A DNA stretch of 64,000 bases from Gemella haemolysans (lineage in GTDB: Bacteria > Bacillota > Bacilli > Staphylococcales > Gemellaceae). The notes beneath the pieces are model-generated. The model was not told where the DNA came from, did no database searches, and was given only the letters and a program-made list of their open reading frames with translations. The stretch covers positions 1,410,541 to 1,474,540 of the forward strand of contig NZ_CP050965.1 in NCBI RefSeq assembly GCF_012273215.1, read 5' to 3'. Shown in pieces: positions 36,764 to 45,179 of this stretch. Position numbers and translations under genes: made by a program. How positions within the stretch are numbered: the first letter of the stretch is position 1; each line of letters opens with the position of its first letter.

Positions 36764-36936
36764 GGGAGTGACTCAAAAATCGTGATTTTAGAGAAACCGA
36801 TTTTTTAAAGCCACCCCCGCAAATTTCATCAGATATCTAGAAACTCTTATAAAGTAAATTTAGATATCTATAAACCACTGCGTTTATGAATTTTCATATA
36901 ATCTTTTTAAATTTAGGACCTTTAAATCAGCCCTTT
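36764..36936 (-). repeat. Dispersed 5'-UTR repeat, copy C (before alr)
   Basis: Same element as 9597-9771 and in the same orientation relative to its downstream gene. Head GGGAGTGACTCAAAAATCGTG is 22 nt before the alr start; the middle TTTAGATATC pair and ACTGCGTTTATGA are kept; the tail ends ATCAGCCCTTTT 24 nt from the deacetylase stop. It is the most diverged of the four (head arm AAAGCCACCCCC), weakening the outer stem pairing. Confidence 0.88.
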
Positions 36937-36960
36937 TTATATTACTTAAAATCAACAAAG

Positions 36961-38118
36961 TTATTTATTGTAATATCTCAATATTCCTAGGTAATATTTA
37001 ACCCCTACTTTTAATATTTTTTCATCGAAGTTGAAAGTTGGTGTATGTAATCCTGAAACATAGTTTTTCTCTTCATTTCTTAAACCTAAAAAACTATAGT
37101 TTATAGGAGATAATCTACTAAAGAATGAGAAATCTTCCCCGTATAGATAAGCTTCTTCTAATTCAATATAATCAATGTTTTCTTTTTCTATAACTTTTTT
37201 AATTACTTGATAAGGAAGTTCATCATTAATTACCGCTGGATATCCTTCAGCAAAGTCAACACGAATACTTGCACCAGTAAGATGTTCAAGCCCTACACGC
37301 GTATTTTCAATTGCAGCTTTGATTGTAGCTAAATCTTCCATACTGTATGTTCTAATAGTTCCTTCTAGGTATGCATTCTCCGCAACAACATTCATAGCAT
37401 CTCCACCGTACATTTTACCAATATGAATAATATTAGTATTACGAGCTTTTGTATGTAATGCATTAAGTTTTAACATCTCTTGGAAAAACATTGTAGCCAC
37501 ATTAAGAGCATCGATTCCAGTATTTTTTAAACCAACATGAGCTGCACGTCCTTTAATATAAATTCTATATTCATTAGCACTAGCCATGATTTCCTTTGGT
37601 TTAGAAACTATATGCCCTTCTGGATAATCAGGATTCATATGCAGGGCATAACTTGCTAAAATATTATACGGTGAAAAATCAAAATCATTAATTAATAAAT
37701 TACCGCCACCGAAAGTCTCTTCAGCTGGTTGAAATACGAAAATACTATTCACCTTCGTACTATTATTTTTGTAATAATCAGCCGCTTCTATAACACTTCC
37801 TAAAAGCATAGTAGTATGTCCATCATGTCCACAAGCATGCATCACACCATCGTTATTAGATTTAAAATCAACATCATTTTCCTCTGTAATAGGTAATGCA
37901 TCAATATCAGCTCTAAATAAAATCGTATCTTTAGTTTCTACGCTTGCTTTAAAGATTACCACCAACCCTGTCTCAAGAGTTTCTTGATATTCTATACCAT
38001 ATTCATTTAAGACACTAGCGATAAATTCTTTAGTTTTATGCTCTTCCAAAGATAACTCTGGATTTTGGTGCAGATGTCTACGCCATGATGTTAAATTCTC
38101 TTCAGTAATTACTTTCAT
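36961..38118 (-). CDS. dapL: N-acetyldiaminopimelate deacetylase (M20D)
   Basis: A 385-residue amidohydrolase of the M20D group that removes the acetyl group from N-acetyl-LL-2,6-diaminopimelate, the last acetyl-branch step before LL-DAP. Dinuclear-metal residues are visible: C96 and H98 in MHACGHDGHTT, E133-E134 in QPAEETFGGG, and H in GRAAHVGLK. The symbol follows B. subtilis usage (ykuR); the gene sits between dapD and alr, as in staphylococci, which supports the assignment. Confidence 0.9.
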   Translation of the reverse strand: MKVITEENLTSWRRHLHQNPELSLEEHKTKEFIASVLNEYGIEYQETLETGLVVIFKASVETKDTILFRADIDALPITEENDVDFKSNNDGVMHACGHDGHTTMLLGSVIEAADYYKNNSTKVNSIFVFQPAEETFGGGNLLINDFDFSPYNILASYALHMNPDYPEGHIVSKPKEIMASANEYRIYIKGRAAHVGLKNTGIDALNVATMFFQEMLKLNALHTKARNTNIIHIGKMYGGDAMNVVAENAYLEGTIRTYSMEDLATIKAAIENTRVGLEHLTGASIRVDFAEGYPAVINDELPYQVIKKVIEKENIDYIELEEAYLYGEDFSFFSRLSPINYSFLGLRNEEKNYVSGLHTPTFNFDEKILKVGVKYYLGILRYYNK

Positions 38119-38135
38119 CTTCTCTTCCTACTTTA

Positions 38136-38837
38136 TTATAAGTTTCTTAATTCTGCGATAATATCTACTTTTTCTTCAGCAACTTCACTACGTGTTTTGA
38201 TTACTCGCGCAGGAACTCCCGCTACTACATCTCCACTAGCTACATCTTTTGTTACTACACTTCCAGCTGCAACAACAGCGTTGTCTCCGATTTGCACACC
38301 TTCTAAAATAACAGCATTAGCTCCAATAAGAACATTGTTACCTACGCGTACTGGTGTAGCGTTAGCTGGTTCAATAACTCCTGATAACACAGATCCAGCA
38401 CCAACGTGAGAGTTTTCTCCAACTTCCGCACGTCCACCTAAAATAGCATTCATATCGATCATAGTGTTTTTACCAATTTTAGCACCGATATTAATAACAG
38501 CACCCATCATAATAACCGCATTATCTCCGATACTAACGTGTTCGCGAATTGAGCAACCTGGCTCGATACGAGCGTTAAACTGAGTTAAATCAATCATCGG
38601 CACACCACTATTACGGCGGTCATTTTCTACACGGTGATTTAGTACTGCAGCTTTATTAGCTTCGTAAAATTCCACCCAATCAGTGAAATCCGCAAAAATA
38701 ACTCTTGAGTTCCCTTCACCATAAACTTCTAAAGTTTCTGGAAATTCTACATCAGCGCTAAAATTAACATAAACTTTAACCGGTGTTTTCTTTTTAGATG
38801 TCGCTATAAATTTAATAATCTCTTCTGTTGATTTCAT
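38136..38837 (-). CDS. dapD: Tetrahydrodipicolinate N-acetyltransferase
   Basis: Also called dapH. Acetylates tetrahydrodipicolinate to start the acetyl branch of lysine synthesis. The 233 residues have an N-terminal alpha/beta part and a left-handed parallel beta helix of hexapeptide repeats ([54 protein letters not shown]), ending in a helical segment. Product length and N-domain fit the acetyl- rather than succinyltransferase. It is 17 nt upstream of the deacetylase gene. Confidence 0.95.
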   Translation of the reverse strand: MKSTEEIIKFIATSKKKTPVKVYVNFSADVEFPETLEVYGEGNSRVIFADFTDWVEFYEANKAAVLNHRVENDRRNSGVPMIDLTQFNARIEPGCSIREHVSIGDNAVIMMGAVINIGAKIGKNTMIDMNAILGGRAEVGENSHVGAGSVLSGVIEPANATPVRVGNNVLIGANAVILEGVQIGDNAVVAAGSVVTKDVASGDVVAGVPARVIKTRSEVAEEKVDIIAELRNL

Positions 38838-39017
38838 TTCTTTCTCCTATTATCTATATGATTTTTTTTCTATTTTATATCTAATTTTTACATATGTCAA
38901 ACTAACTTTATTATAATATTCTTTGTTTAAGTAGAATACCCATCCACTTTCTTCATTAATCTAGTAATAAACTCTCAATTATACCTGTATGACTCATTTG
39001 AGTCGCTTCTGACTTTA
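38838..39017 (-). other. dapB-dapD spacer
   Basis: 180 nt between dapB and dapD, longer than other gaps in the operon. It holds a small GACTCA-TTT-GAGTC palindrome (38989-39003) but no clear T-run, so I do not call a terminator. A second promoter for dapD-dapL-alr could lie here; nothing close to consensus stands out. Confidence 0.4.
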
Positions 39018-39761
39018 TTATTTAATACCTAATACATCTTTCATAGAATATAATCTAGGTTCTTCTACACCATTAAGCCACTGTGCAGCTGTAACAGATC
39101 CTTTTGCGAACATTTTTTTACTTAGAGCTGTATGTTTAATCTCGATTACCTCATCTTCTCCAGCAAAAATCACTTCATGTTCCCCTACTATAGTTCCACC
39201 ACGAACCGCGTGAATTCCAATCTCTTTTTCTTGGCGTTTCATATCCCCGTGACGACCATAAATTCTATTATAATCTTCTACGTCTTTAACCGCATCTACT
39301 AACATTTTTGCAGTTCCACTAGGTGCATCCACTTTTTTATTATGGTGTTTTTCAATAACTTCGATATCATATCCTAGTAGTAATTCACTAGCTTTTTTCA
39401 CTAATTCTACTAAGACATTTACTCCTAAGCTGTAATTCCCTGCATAAACTACACCTACTTGCGTAGCTAGTTCATCGATTAATTCCAATTCTTCTGGAGT
39501 GTGTCCAGTTGTCGCAATTACAACTTTTGTTGCTGTACGTTTTGCATATTCAACTAATTCAGCAGTTCCAGCATGATGTGAAAAATCAATAATCACATCT
39601 GCAATCTTTTCTAATTCTTCATATGAAGTATAAGTAGGAAATTTCTCTTCTAATAATTCACGGCCTACACCTGCAACAATTTCTAAATCAGTACTATCTT
39701 GAATATAGTTTTTTAGAACTTGTCCCATCGTTCCATTATAACCACTTAATAAAACTCTCAT
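39018..39761 (-). CDS. dapB: 4-hydroxy-tetrahydrodipicolinate reductase
   Basis: Reduces the DapA product using NAD(P)H. The 247 residues begin with a Rossmann motif GYNGTMG (7-13) and contain the substrate/catalytic segment EKHHNKKVDAPSGTAKML and HAVRGGTIVGEHEVIFAG, both family signatures. It lies 2 nt after dapA. Confidence 0.97.
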   Translation of the reverse strand: MRVLLSGYNGTMGQVLKNYIQDSTDLEIVAGVGRELLEEKFPTYTSYEELEKIADVIIDFSHHAGTAELVEYAKRTATKVVIATTGHTPEELELIDELATQVGVVYAGNYSLGVNVLVELVKKASELLLGYDIEVIEKHHNKKVDAPSGTAKMLVDAVKDVEDYNRIYGRHGDMKRQEKEIGIHAVRGGTIVGEHEVIFAGEDEVIEIKHTALSKKMFAKGSVTAAQWLNGVEEPRLYSMKDVLGIK

Positions 39762-39763
39762 TT

Positions 39764-40654
39764 TTACTCTCCTTGTAATGAATTAAGTTTTACAATCTCT
39801 TGCTCTAATTTTGTTGCTAATGTTGGCGCAACGTGTGTCATTGGTAGACGATAGTGACAAGCTGATTTTCCAATTAATTCTACACATTTTTTAACTGGCA
39901 TTGGGTTTGGTTCAGCAAATAACATGTGGATGAAGTCTAAATATTTAAGTTGTAATTCAAACGCTTTGTCCACTTGTCTCTCTAAAGCATATTTACACAT
40001 TAAGTGAGTTGCTTTTGGATAAATATTAGCTAAAACAGAGATTGTCCCTTTACCACCAGCTAAAATAATAGGTACATTGATGTCATCATTTCCTGAGTAA
40101 ATATCAATTTTATCCCCTACTAAGTTTCTAACTGCTAAAGTATGAGCGATATCCCCTACAGCATCTTTGTACGCCACGATATTTTTGTGTTGAGATAAGT
40201 GTAAAATAGTTTCAGGCGCCATAACTTGTCCAGTTCTTCCTGGTACATTGTAAAGAACGATTGGTAAATCAACACTATTCGCGATTGCTTCAAAGTGTTC
40301 GATTAAACCTTGTTGGCTAGTTTTAATATAATAAGGTGTTACTACTAATAACGCATCTGGTCCTAATTTTTCAATTTCTTTGCTTAATCTAATTGAGTGA
40401 GCTGTATCGTTAACCCCACTACCTGCGATAACAGGTACACGTCCTGCTACTCTATCAATAGCGAATTTAATTACCGCTACTTGCTCATCGTCAGGCATAG
40501 TTGAACTCTCACCAGTAGTTCCCGCTACGATAATCGCATCTGTACCTTCACTAATTTGGAATTCAATTAATTCTCCAAAAGTCTCATAATCTACACTTCC
40601 ATCCTCGAAAAATGGTGTTACTATTGCTACTCCGCTTCCTGTATAAATTGTCAT
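39764..40654 (-). CDS. dapA: 4-hydroxy-tetrahydrodipicolinate synthase
   Basis: Condenses pyruvate with aspartate semialdehyde. The 296-residue TIM barrel has GTTGESSTM (~45-53), catalytic Tyr in VLYNVPGRT and the Schiff-base Lys in IVAYKDAVGDI. It lies 46 nt after lysA. The genes for aspartokinase and aspartate-semialdehyde dehydrogenase, often in this operon, are not here. Confidence 0.97.
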   Translation of the reverse strand: MTIYTGSGVAIVTPFFEDGSVDYETFGELIEFQISEGTDAIIVAGTTGESSTMPDDEQVAVIKFAIDRVAGRVPVIAGSGVNDTAHSIRLSKEIEKLGPDALLVVTPYYIKTSQQGLIEHFEAIANSVDLPIVLYNVPGRTGQVMAPETILHLSQHKNIVAYKDAVGDIAHTLAVRNLVGDKIDIYSGNDDINVPIILAGGKGTISVLANIYPKATHLMCKYALERQVDKAFELQLKYLDFIHMLFAEPNPMPVKKCVELIGKSACHYRLPMTHVAPTLATKLEQEIVKLNSLQGE

Positions 40655-40700
40655 AATCTTGTTCTCCTTGTTTCTATCTTTTATTGTTTTTGTATTAAAA

Positions 40701-41993
40701 TTAAATATCTTGTCTAATTAAATCTTCTAAAGTCTCACCTTTTACTACTAGGCGACTAGTTCCATCTTTTACAAACACAACCGGTAATTTTGGTAATCTA
40801 TTGTAATTGCTACTCATACTGTAGTTATACGCTCCTGTCGATGATACTAATAGTAAGTCACCTTGCTCAGCTTTAGGTAATTTCGCATCCATTACTAGCA
40901 TATCTCCAGATTCACAACACTTACCAGCAACTGTATAAGTTGTATCAGCTTCTTCATTCATCTTGTTGGCTAACATCGCTTCGTATTTTGCTTTATATAA
41001 TGCATAACGAGGATTATCTGCCATACCACCATCAACGAACACATATTCACGACCTGCAAAAGTATTCTTAACTCCACCAACACTGTATAATGTGCTACCA
41101 GCATTACATGTTAAACTTCTACCAGGTTCAATAACTACCTTAGTTAAATCTAAACCGAAATTATCACTTTCACGTTCAACTACTTCTATATACTCTCTTA
41201 AAAATTCAGCAAGTTCAAAAGGTCTATCTTCTTCAGTATAATAAACTCCGAAACCTCCACCTAGATTAAGAACACTTATAGTTAAACCTAATCTTTCTTG
41301 AACTTTTTTCGTGAATTCCATTACTACTTTTACTGCTTCGAAAAATGAAGTTTTCTCGAAAATTTGTGATCCGATATGTGAGTGGAATCCTACAAAATTA
41401 AGATTACTTTGATTATTAATATCTGCGATTAACTCATAAATTGTTTCATCGTATACTGAGTAACCAAATTTCGAGTCATCTTTTGCTGTTTTGATGTATT
41501 CATGAGTATGAGCGTCGATTCCTGTATTAATTCTTAATAATACGTCTACTCTATTTCCACTCTCTCTTACGATTTCATTAATCATTTCATATTCATAGTC
41601 ATTATCTATGACGATAGTTCCTACACCAACTTCAAGAGCATATTGTAGTTCCTCGCGAGTTTTATTATTTCCGTGGAAATAAGCTTTCTTCATATTATAT
41701 CCAGCTTTGTACGCTGTATGAATCTCTCCGAGTGACACTACATCAACACCTAAGCCCTCTCTACTAGCAATTCTCAACACCTCTAAACAACTAAAAGCTT
41801 TCGATGCAAAAAGAACTTCTGTATTGAACTTCGAACTTTTAAAGTTATTAATAAAAGTTCTACATTGGTTCACTAGCATATTCTCATCATAGATATAAAG
41901 TGGTGTCCCGTATTGAGCCTTTAACTCACTAACTCCAACTCCCGAAATATTCAGTTCACCATTTTCTACCGTCATACCATCAAATAATCTCAT
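40701..41993 (-). CDS. lysA: Diaminopimelate decarboxylase
   Basis: Decarboxylates meso-DAP to L-lysine. The 430 residues show the PLP lysine K65 (LFASKAFSCLEV), the phosphate-binding GGGFGVYY, and the substrate Cys in CCESGDMLV with TGAYNYSMSSNYN. The start is the ATG at 41993, 5 nt after AAGGAGA; the in-frame ATG at 42008 lies upstream of that site. It is the first gene after the lysine riboswitch, so decarboxylase expression falls with lysine. Placing lysA first differs from the S. aureus order, where it is last. Confidence 0.96.
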   Translation of the reverse strand: MRLFDGMTVENGELNISGVGVSELKAQYGTPLYIYDENMLVNQCRTFINNFKSSKFNTEVLFASKAFSCLEVLRIASREGLGVDVVSLGEIHTAYKAGYNMKKAYFHGNNKTREELQYALEVGVGTIVIDNDYEYEMINEIVRESGNRVDVLLRINTGIDAHTHEYIKTAKDDSKFGYSVYDETIYELIADINNQSNLNFVGFHSHIGSQIFEKTSFFEAVKVVMEFTKKVQERLGLTISVLNLGGGFGVYYTEEDRPFELAEFLREYIEVVERESDNFGLDLTKVVIEPGRSLTCNAGSTLYSVGGVKNTFAGREYVFVDGGMADNPRYALYKAKYEAMLANKMNEEADTTYTVAGKCCESGDMLVMDAKLPKAEQGDLLLVSSTGAYNYSMSSNYNRLPKLPVVFVKDGTSRLVVKGETLEDLIRQDI

Positions 41994-42025
41994 TACTTTC
42001 TCCTTCATAAAATGTTATAAAAAAT

Positions 42026-42056
42026 AGACTACAAGAACAAAAGGTCCTTGTAGTCT
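42026..42056 (-). terminator. Riboswitch-controlled terminator before lysA
   Basis: Stem AGACTACAAG / CTTGTAGTCT with a GG/T-rich loop, followed on the minus strand by ATTTTTTA. It is 33 nt before the lysA start and 37 nt after the aptamer. Confidence 0.88.
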
Positions 42057-42092
42057 AGCTTATATTTCTATCCTATTCCTCTTGCCCTTATT

Positions 42093-42222
42093 ATAAAAAG
42101 CTCACCATGAAGAAAATGGGCATTTTCTAATGACAGTGCTATGCCTATTCGACATAACCCCAGTGAAATTAATCACTTCGGCGATGCTACCTTTTAAATT
42201 AGTCATCGCGGCCTCTTTTTAT
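42093..42222 (-). promoter_or_regulatory. Lysine riboswitch (L-box)
   Basis: Minus-strand sequence carries L-box hallmarks in order: AAAAAGAGGCCGCGA, AAAAGGTAGC, ATCGCCGAAGTG, TGGGGTTATGTCGAAT, CACTGTCATTAG and the closing GGTGAGCTTTTTATA that pairs with the 5' AAAAAGAGGC as P1. With the downstream terminator this predicts shut-off of lysA-dap when lysine is high. Confidence 0.85.
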
Positions 42223-42248
42223 AATACTTATCTATTTACGTTGTATAA

Positions 42249-42277
42249 ATAATATCATGTTTTAAAACTATTGTCAA
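42249..42277 (-). promoter_or_regulatory. Promoter of the lysA-dap operon
   Basis: Minus-strand TTGACA (42277-42272), 17-nt spacer, TATTAT (42254-42249), just upstream of the riboswitch. Confidence 0.85.
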
Positions 42278-42436
42278 TAGTTTTCAGAAAATTTTTATAA
42301 TATTCTAGTTTTGGTGTTTACATATACACAATTAGTATTGGTTGTAATTACTCTTTAAAACAACTATAATATACTCATATTAAAAGAAGATTGCACAATA
42401 TACTCTTCTTAATATAAAAATAAAGGATTATAAAAT

Positions 42437-42760
42437 ATGATTGAATTCACAAAAAATGACGACTTAAATAAAATTATCAATGACAATGACATAGCGATTA
42501 TTCAATATGGCACTGCTACATGTATGCCATGTCACTCAATAAAGAACAGAATTACTACATGGCAAGAAGATCACAAAGACGTCGTAGCATACTACATTTC
42601 ATTAGAAGAAAATATGGAAATTGCTGCTCAGCACGGTATCCTTTCTTCACCTACTGTAGAAGTATATATCGAAGGAAGACTATCTATTCAAAAAAGCGGC
42701 TACTTTAGTCTAGATGAAATTCTAGAAAAAGTTAGCACTGTAAGTGAACAAATGAAATAA
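42437..42760 (+). CDS. Thioredoxin-like protein
   Basis: 107 residues with a thioredoxin fold and C29-M-P-C32 (GTATCMPCHSIK), then the cis-Pro SSPTVEVYIEG. The active-site context differs from classical thioredoxin WCGPC, so this is a specialised thiol-disulfide protein. It could reduce ribonucleotide reductase or protect surface thiols; neither is shown. Cytosolic, no signal. AAAGGA is about 9 nt upstream, and a strong terminator follows. Confidence 0.85.
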   Translation: MIEFTKNDDLNKIINDNDIAIIQYGTATCMPCHSIKNRITTWQEDHKDVVAYYISLEENMEIAAQHGILSSPTVEVYIEGRLSIQKSGYFSLDEILEKVSTVSEQMK

Positions 42761-42762
42761 AA

Positions 42763-42805
42763 AATAAGAGCGATTCAAAGTTATTTTTTTCGAATCGCTC
42801 TTATT
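42763..42805. terminator. Bidirectional terminator after the thioredoxin-like gene
   Basis: Stem AATAAGAGCGATTC / GAATCGCTCTTATT with loop AAAGTTATTTTTTTC, followed by GTTAATTATT. It also serves the convergent nuclease-like gene. Confidence 0.88.
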
Positions 42806-42817
42806 GTTAATTATTAA

Positions 42818-43708
42818 TTATTTTGCTAATATATCTACAGGTTCTTCACCCAGTAACAGTTTTACATCATTAATGTCAACAATTCTAAAACCTTTAATTT
42901 TTGATTCCAATTGCCTTACTGACTTAGTCACCCTAGATGTATCAACAAGTAAAATTCTCTCAACTCCAGGTAAAGCTTTTTCTGCTCTCTTAAGGAAGAT
43001 TTCAACATGTTCAGGATGAAGATATGAATTTCCTCTATAAGATTTTATCTCAATAACATATTTCTTACCATTTTTTTCAAGACATAGATCAAAATCCCTA
43101 CTTCTATTTTTCAGTTCTTGAACATCATAACCAACTTTTCTAAATGCATATGCAAGTAATAACTCTTTCCCAATTGGCGAAGCTAATTTTTCTAAGGCTA
43201 CAAGTAATGGTTTTGGTTTAATCTTAATAATAGCTTTCCTCAACCCCTCAGGATCTTTTGAAGAGAGTTTCAGATTAAATCCAATTATATAATCTTCTAC
43301 TATAGCAAAATGTCCATGTGCTATAGAGTTTCTAATAGCTGTTAGTAAAGCATTAATTTTTGAAAAAGTAGTATACTTCGCAACTATTATTTTTTGACAA
43401 TTAGGACAAATATTCCCCTCAAAAAATTTCCAATCATCATTACTTATTACATCCTTCGAACCTATCCACTTCACATCACGACTTTCATTCATTCCCATTT
43501 GATCCATAACATAGGTAAATGAAAATTCATCATATATCTTATCAGAAACTAATTCATTTTTAATAGATTGATATGAATCAATATTAGGAGTATACCAAAG
43601 TAAATTTTTTATTACCTTATCCATATCATCTGAAAGCTTAATCGGTCTAGGGCTGTGTTCTATTTTATAATCTAGCTCTTTTCTATTGCCGCAACATCTT
43701 TTAAACAT
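42818..43708 (-). CDS. PD-(D/E)XK nuclease-like protein with a HEPN-type motif
   Basis: I do not know this 296-residue protein by name. Its C-terminal third fits a restriction-endonuclease-like domain: SRDFDLCLEKNGKKYVIEIK supplies D205/D207 and E220-I-K222 (PD-(D/E)XK core), followed by helical and strand segments. The middle has a zinc-ribbon-like CPNC (101-104) and R126-NSIA-H131 in LLTAIRNSIAHGHF, an R-x4-H motif typical of HEPN RNases. The N-terminus has a CC pair. Such domain mixes are frequent in prokaryotic immunity and toxin genes. It lies in an accessory-looking patch next to a toxin-antitoxin locus. No methylase is adjacent, so a classical restriction-modification role is unlikely. 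Confidence 0.6.
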   Translation of the reverse strand: MFKRCCGNRKELDYKIEHSPRPIKLSDDMDKVIKNLLWYTPNIDSYQSIKNELVSDKIYDEFSFTYVMDQMGMNESRDVKWIGSKDVISNDDWKFFEGNICPNCQKIIVAKYTTFSKINALLTAIRNSIAHGHFAIVEDYIIGFNLKLSSKDPEGLRKAIIKIKPKPLLVALEKLASPIGKELLLAYAFRKVGYDVQELKNRSRDFDLCLEKNGKKYVIEIKSYRGNSYLHPEHVEIFLKRAEKALPGVERILLVDTSRVTKSVRQLESKIKGFRIVDINDVKLLLGEEPVDILAK

Positions 43709-43982
43709 ATCCTTCTCCTCAAGTTAGTAATAATTTGAAATCAGTTTATATCAATTTTATTATAGCATATATCATATACATAAAAAAAGACACGTATAGA
43801 TTATATAAATGTTTTTAGGAAGGAATACTAAGGTTTTAAAACCTAAAGATTTTTGATTAGCTTTTGTCTCTCATTTACATAGTCTTAAAAATATAATTTT
43901 AATTCTAAATATTGTAAGAATATCTTTTCTGACAAGATTTCTAGTGCTATAATAAAAGTAGGCTACTAGCCCGGAAGGGAGG

Positions 43983-44010
43983 TGTTTATATGGTTGATAT
44001 ATTCATCCAA
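43983..44010 (+). repeat. Direct repeat pair, toxin side
   Basis: GTGTTTATATG (43982-43992, including the toxin start codon) and ATATATTCATCCAA (43997-44010), separated by 4 nt. Both recur in the same order at 44215-44225 and 44229-44242, separated by 3 nt, beyond the shared terminator. Confidence 0.85.
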
Positions 44011-44094
44011 GTTCTTGTTGGGCTATTTGTGGGAGTTATTCTCCTATTTATAGAATATTTTTATTTCCTAAATGATAAAAACAACAAGAAATAG
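43990..44094 (+). CDS. Fst-like type I toxin peptide
   Basis: A 34-residue peptide, too short for most gene finders: MVDIFIQVLVGLFVGVILLF, then IEYFYFLNDKNNKK. It has one membrane helix (residues ~5-28) and a charged hydrophilic tail, the plan of Fst/Ldr-type type I toxins of Gram-positive cocci. GGAAGGGAGGTG gives a very strong ribosome binding site 5 nt before the ATG, and TATAAT lies at 43948-43953. The surrounding direct repeats, shared terminator and antisense promoter match the pAD1 par arrangement. The toxin would damage the membrane if not silenced. Confidence 0.82.
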   Translation: MVDIFIQVLVGLFVGVILLFIEYFYFLNDKNNKK

Positions 44095-44177
44095 TAGTCT
44101 TATTTAGGCACGACGTATATGTATCACTTCATGTATGAATATATATTAGCCTATTAAAATGAGTACGCTAATACATA

Positions 44178-44249
44178 TAAAAAAGCAACTGAAACACCAC
44201 TTCAGTTGCTTTTCGTGTTTATATGTGAATATATTCATCCAATTCACTT
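44178..44249 (-). ncRNA. Antitoxin RNA (RNA II-like)
   Basis: Antisense RNA of ~70 nt predicted from the minus-strand promoter at 44285-44256 to the shared terminator. Its 5' half contains the complements of GTGTTTATATG and ATATATTCATCCAA, so it can pair with the toxin mRNA start region, and its 3' half can pair at the terminator loop. This mirrors RNA II of the par addiction module. It should block ribosome binding. Confidence 0.75.
44185..44209. terminator. Shared bidirectional terminator of the toxin-antitoxin pair
   Basis: Perfect 9-bp stem GCAACTGAA / TTCAGTTGC with a 7-nt loop, with AAAAAA on the left and TTTT on the right. It ends both the toxin mRNA and the antisense RNA. Confidence 0.9.
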
Positions 44250-44255
44250 ACTTAC

Positions 44256-44285
44256 ATTTTAACACGTCCATTTTCTTCTTGTCAA
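44256..44285 (-). promoter_or_regulatory. Promoter of the antitoxin RNA
   Basis: Minus-strand TTGACA (44285-44280), 18-nt spacer, TAAAAT (44261-44256). It is a stronger -35 than the toxin promoter's, as expected if antitoxin RNA must be in excess. Confidence 0.8.
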
Positions 44286-44477
44286 TTAATTTGAAGGAAA
44301 GGATATAGTAAAATTATTACAAATAATTTATTCTACAACTACTATAATTTCTACGAATGTAATGAGTTAAGAAATTATTAGTAAAGTCAATATACCCGAC
44401 TACCCTTACTTTTCAAATACTAATATAAATCTATATTAATTTTGTTAGCTAACTTTTACTATATTATCTTATTATCT

Positions 44478-45098
44478 TTACTCCACAACAAACCTACTCC
44501 ATAATTTATAGACTTGTTTGATTTCCTTAGTTTCTAAGTTCCAAGTTCTCAATTCTTCTTTTATTAGTTCTGGAAATTTTCTACTTATATCTCTTAATGC
44601 ATTCCCTACTGATTTTCTTACATATTCACTAGCATCTTCTTTTAATGCTGCTATTCTTTTTATTGCTTCTTGTGGATTTTCTTTGAAATAAGGTCTACTA
44701 GTCCATATTCGTAATCCTTCTGTGACAGCTCTTCTAATATTAGGATTATCGGAGTTTAACCACTCGTCAATTATAGGTATTGAATTTTCATAACCTTTAT
44801 TTTTACAATATTCATCAAATGATTTCGCTAATACCTCTTGTACTCTCCAATTGTCATCTCTAGATACTTCATCTCTCATAAAAGTTAAAATATCACTATC
44901 ATCAGATAAGTATCCAAAGAGAAATACACCGTACATTCTAACTTGATATACTTTAGACTCATAGGATAAGAAAGCTAACTTCTTAATATAAACTCTATCG
45001 TTATTTTTATAGTCAGCTAAGGCTCTTTTCTCTTCTTCCTTGAATCCACTCTTTATTAACGAGAACTCTTTCTCTAGGCTTTTAATATATTCTTTCAA
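44478..45098 (-). CDS. HEAT-repeat protein related to DNA alkylation repair AlkC/AlkD
   Basis: 206 residues of alpha-helical HEAT-like repeats. The stretch NIRRAVTEGLRIWTSRPYF, then YVRKSVGNALRDISRKFPEL resembles the AlkC/AlkD group of HEAT-fold DNA glycosylases. AlkD's catalytic Asp and Trp positions cannot be assigned with confidence, so enzymatic function is not certain. It begins with a charged segment (EKEFSLIKSGFKEEEKRAL). It stands alone, with 20 nt of terminator-rich spacer toward tig. Confidence 0.72.
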   Translation of the reverse strand: MKEYIKSLEKEFSLIKSGFKEEEKRALADYKNNDRVYIKKLAFLSYESKVYQVRMYGVFLFGYLSDDSDILTFMRDEVSRDDNWRVQEVLAKSFDEYCKNKGYENSIPIIDEWLNSDNPNIRRAVTEGLRIWTSRPYFKENPQEAIKRIAALKEDASEYVRKSVGNALRDISRKFPELIKEELRTWNLETKEIKQVYKLWSRFVVE

Positions 45099-45128
45099 AT
45101 TTATTCACCACCATATTATTCCTAAAAA

Positions 45129-45161
45129 AAGCATATAGAATGTAAAACACTCTATATGCTT
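45129..45161 (-). terminator. Terminator after tig
   Basis: Stem AAGCATATAGA / TCTATATGCTT around ATGTAAAACAC, with seven Ts following on the minus strand. It lies 18 nt after the tig stop. Confidence 0.9.
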
Positions 45162-45179
45162 AAGGATGAATTGCTAAAA

